Shown here: one piece after another, positions 23,386-25,298 of the stretch
Layout of the letters: every line of letters begins with the position of its first letter
How positions within the stretch are numbered: the first letter of the stretch is position 1
Origin: SZUA-378 sp036652815
Lineage (GTDB): Bacteria > Bacillota > Clostridia > Lachnospirales > Lachnospiraceae
DNA length: 25,298 nt
Assembly: GCA_036652815.1 (NCBI GenBank)
Contig: JAVVVE010000031.1
Span: 1 to 25,298 of the forward strand
Reading direction: 5' to 3'
Notes under the pieces: model-generated
Told to the model about the DNA's origin: nothing
Database searches by the model: none
Seen by the model: only the letters and a program-made list of their open reading frames with translations
Position numbers and translations under genes: made by a program

Positions 23386-24906
23386 CTAAGTCGCTTCTTC
23401 TATTTTACATGAAATATCAGAATTGGCAAGTGTTAGTTCAATGTTTAATCCGATGGAATCGGCAAAACGCTTGGCATAACCAAATAAATTTACGTAAATA
23501 TCAGTAAAAGAGTCTGCTACAGCGGCGATATTGCCTTGACGCAGATAGGTAATCAACTGCATCAGACGCCAATCGGTATCCGGTACCATTTCCTCGTCAA
23601 TACTGCAATATTCGATAAAGATACCACCGCCCATAGCCTGCTTCAACTCTGCATAGATCATCTGCATGGATGGAGAAGGGGAGGCTGTGAAGAAAAGATC
23701 CGTTAATGACTCTAAAGCAGGGAGCATCTTGTGATTTTGTGCCTGACAGGACTGTAATTGCCCGATGATGGCAGTAATCTGTTCTTGACACAGCAGTGGA
23801 ACAGCACGTAATACCACCACTCTACAGATGGAGGTGAATAGATGCATCGCATGATAAAAAGTAAAAACCGTGGTATGCAGAAACTCATTTTCCAAAAACA
23901 TTGTTTTATCCAAGGCGGGGATCTGTGCTATCCTGGTACTTTTGCCCGGAGCAGTTATGACAATCTGCAGTTCTCGCAAGACGGCAATGGCTTTACGTGA
24001 GGTCTTCTCGGATACCCCATATTGTTGTGATAGGAACAGATACGAAGGTAACGTGGTACCAAGAGGGTAAATACCATGCGTTATTTTATCTATCAGGGAA
24101 AAGACAACGTTGTAATAGAGATAATCCTGACCGGGAGCGTAATACCAGGTAAAAGGAATCTGCACAGGAGCAGGCGTACAGGCAGGCAGCTCTGCCGAGA
24201 TACGTTTTAGATAGGAGGCGGTCTGCGTACGAACCAACTGTGCAAACATACGTATTTCGTTGCGTAGAAGTTCATTTTTATGATGAGAAACACAATATTC
24301 TAAGGTCTTGAGGACGGTCTTTATCATAAGCAAACCTGCACGATAAGACGAAGCGTGTTGTGAAGAGGCCGCCAGAGGGGTCTGCACAAAACGAAACATT
24401 GAGCGAAATAAATGTAATTGCAGTGGGTTGTTTGAAATGGCATTTACAGTTGTATAGAAATTAAGCAGGGAACGGTATAATTCCTGCTGGGTCACGTTAA
24501 AGATGGAGTGTTCAATCGCACGCAGGGTTACGAGTAACTCTGCATGTTGAGCCGGTGATGCCTGACTTAAACAGCTGATAGCCAGATCAGGCATAACCAA
24601 AGCCATGGTATCGTAGATGTCAAGAATCGCATCCGTACGGTGTAATAGTTCATTCTTATAAGGATCCTTATAGTGAGGGTCATTATAATCAAACATAACG
24701 CGTGCTTTTTTACCATGCAGGATGTCGATATAAGCATTTTCACTCAATAACTGTAGGGCATTGCGCATCGTATTGCGTCCGACAGTGTACTGTGCACATA
24801 ATTCTGCAAGAGAAGGTAACTCATCGCCATGTGCTAATTGCCCGGTGTACATCTGTGTAATTAGGTCTTGATAGATATAATAATATAGAGTTGCTTGTTG
24901 TTCCAT
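23386..24906 (-). CDS. GntR-type regulator with two winged-helix domains
   Basis: A 506-aa protein built as a duplicated unit. Residues about 5-70 are a GntR winged helix ('YYIYQDLITQMYTGQLAHGDELPSL', 'LCAQYTVGRNTMRNALQLL'), followed by a helical region. Residues about 262-327 are a second one ('YYNVVFSLIDKITHGIYPLGTTLPS', 'QQYGVSEKTSRKAIAVLREL'), followed by another helical region. GntR regulators normally have one wHTH and about 240 aa. The helical halves look loosely FadR/FCD-like in size but I cannot assign a ligand family. It is the first gene of a run with ABC-F, PHP and HAD genes, with a GAGG site before ATG 24906. It may regulate that operon, itself or the repeat-bearing promoter at 25067-25140; none of these is shown. 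Confidence 0.85.
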   Translation of the reverse strand: MEQQATLYYYIYQDLITQMYTGQLAHGDELPSLAELCAQYTVGRNTMRNALQLLSENAYIDILHGKKARVMFDYNDPHYKDPYKNELLHRTDAILDIYDTMALVMPDLAISCLSQASPAQHAELLVTLRAIEHSIFNVTQQELYRSLLNFYTTVNAISNNPLQLHLFRSMFRFVQTPLAASSQHASSYRAGLLMIKTVLKTLEYCVSHHKNELLRNEIRMFAQLVRTQTASYLKRISAELPACTPAPVQIPFTWYYAPGQDYLYYNVVFSLIDKITHGIYPLGTTLPSYLFLSQQYGVSEKTSRKAIAVLRELQIVITAPGKSTRIAQIPALDKTMFLENEFLHTTVFTFYHAMHLFTSICRVVVLRAVPLLCQEQITAIIGQLQSCQAQNHKMLPALESLTDLFFTASPSPSMQMIYAELKQAMGGGIFIEYCSIDEEMVPDTDWRLMQLITYLRQGNIAAVADSFTDIYVNLFGYAKRFADSIGLNIELTLANSDISCKIEEAT

Positions 24907-24960
24907 AAGTGAGGCCTCGTGTGGATATTCTTATATTAAGATGTGAGAGATAAGACAGCA

Positions 24961-24988
24961 TAAATATAGAAAGAACTGTATTCTCCAA
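24961..24988 (-). promoter_or_regulatory. Possible promoter of the GntR-ABC-F operon
   Basis: On the minus strand, TTGGAG (complement of 24983-24988) and TATTTA (complement of 24961-24966) are 16 bp apart, about 55 bp before the GntR start. Both boxes are imperfect, and other AT-rich choices exist nearby. Confidence 0.3.
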
Positions 24989-25066
24989 TAACATCAGTCT
25001 AACACAAAAAGAATAGATTTGTCACTCTTTTTTCGGGATTGACTATCGGTTTTTCGCAGAAAAAGC

Positions 25067-25112
25067 ACCCATTTGCTACAGGGATTCGCTACAGAGATTG
25101 CTATAAATGGGT
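25067..25112. repeat. Inverted repeat flanking a direct repeat, operator-like
   Basis: ACCCATTT (25067-25074) and AAATGGGT (25105-25112) are perfect 8-bp inverted arms 30 bp apart. Between them lie two direct copies of a 12-bp unit, GCTACAGGGATT (25075-25086) and GCTACAGAGATT (25088-25099), 11 of 12 identical with a 13-bp period. The right arm touches the -35 box of the promoter at 25112-25140, a position typical of regulator binding sites. Confidence 0.5.
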
Positions 25113-25140
25113 TTACAAAAAAAGTAGAAGGTGTTATTAT
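25112..25140 (+). promoter_or_regulatory. Promoter at right edge
   Basis: TTTACA (25112-25117) and TATTAT (25135-25140) with a 17-bp spacer. It would read out of the window over a short ORF at 25193. The -35 overlaps the inverted repeat arm. Confidence 0.55.
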
Positions 25141-25192
25141 AAAAAAATTAGAGATTCTATTAAGTACAAGGTTGTCGCTTGGGGAGTAAATA

Positions 25193-25249
25193 ATGGAAAA
25201 AATGAAATTAAGGAAATTAAAACGAGCAGGGAGAAAAATATTCTCCTGA
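25193..25249 (+). CDS. Putative 18-aa basic peptide or broken gene start
   Basis: ATG 25193 follows TTGGGGAG (25179-25186) at good spacing and is about 45 nt downstream of a predicted transcription start. It reads MEKMKLRKLKRAGRKIFS and ends TGA at 25247-25249. Nine of 18 residues are Lys/Arg. The composition looks like the start of a signal peptide, and the next frame continues with the hydrophobic I-L-L-T-F-A-V, so a frameshifted gene start is possible. A true short leader peptide is the alternative. Too short to judge by coding statistics. Confidence 0.3.
   Translation: MEKMKLRKLKRAGRKIFS
25230..25246 (+). other. Small hairpin at the end of the short ORF
   Basis: GGAGAA (25230-25235) pairs with TTCTCC (25241-25246) across a 5-nt loop. 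A TTTT follows at 25251-25254. The stem overlaps the end of the short ORF, as an attenuator would, but stem and T-run are weak. A possible further start codon (ATG 25269, open to the window edge) lies just beyond, without a clear ribosome site. Confidence 0.3.
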
Positions 25250-25298
25250 CTTTTGCAGTTAAATAAGTATGAAAATACCCGCCAAACCAGTAAATATA

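Noticed and set aside
25039..25266. 75-aa ORF at the right edge
   Set aside because: It runs through the inverted/direct repeats and a good promoter, has no ribosome site at its start, and is rich in Lys/Tyr/Arg as expected from AT-rich non-coding DNA.

Overview
The window looks like chromosomal DNA of a low-GC Gram-positive anaerobe of the class Clostridia, most likely a Lachnospiraceae. The grounds are a T-box leader, strong AGGAGG-type ribosome binding sites, TTGACA/TATAAT promoters, a PyrB plus PyrI pair, a FolB-FolK fusion, a DUF815 ATPase and a tandem-wHTH GntR regulator. The taxonomic call is inference from gene content. I found no tRNA, rRNA, CRISPR array, phage genes or insertion sequence. 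The only mobile-type gene is the 3' part of an Rpn-like nuclease at the left edge.

Layout. 1-436: tail of an Rpn/PD-(D/E)XK family protein. 463-3552 (+): promoter, T-box leader with a TGG (tryptophan) specifier and a lipoprotein-permease-ATPase ABC importer (trpXYZ type). 3637-5140 (-): pyrB-pyrI behind a leader that holds an intrinsic terminator inside a possible 29-codon leader peptide. 5162-7077 (+): PH-domain protein and MATE transporter. 7031-7438 (-): small CmpB-type membrane protein whose 3' end overlaps the MATE gene. 7493-11657 (+): folate operon folC-folE-HD protein-folP-folBK. 11664-12710 (-): membrane-anchored DUF5050-like protein, divergent from the next block with touching promoters. 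12757-19971 (+): pheA (chorismate mutase/prephenate dehydratase), DUF815 ATPase, Ppx/GppA-HD phosphatase, polyphosphate kinase, HAD phosphatase and a very acidic 87-aa protein. 20002-24906 (-), transcribed right to left: tandem GntR regulator, ABC-F ATPase, PHP phosphoesterase, Cof-type HAD phosphatase. 24907-25298: mostly non-coding, with operator-like repeats, a promoter and a very short ORF, leading into something beyond the window.

How it works together. Most genes are core metabolism with visible regulation: uncharged tRNA-Trp should switch on tryptophan uptake, and pyrimidine supply may control pyrBI by attenuation. The folate operon covers GTP to dihydropteroate and polyglutamylation. 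Its HD protein sits where the enzyme removing phosphates from dihydroneopterin triphosphate would be expected. The polyphosphate block pairs a synthase (Ppk1) with a hydrolase (Ppx-HD). No wholly new system is evident. The best leads are the HD protein in the folate operon, the pyrB leader, the acidic small protein, the tandem GntR operon and the repeat-bearing promoter at the right edge.
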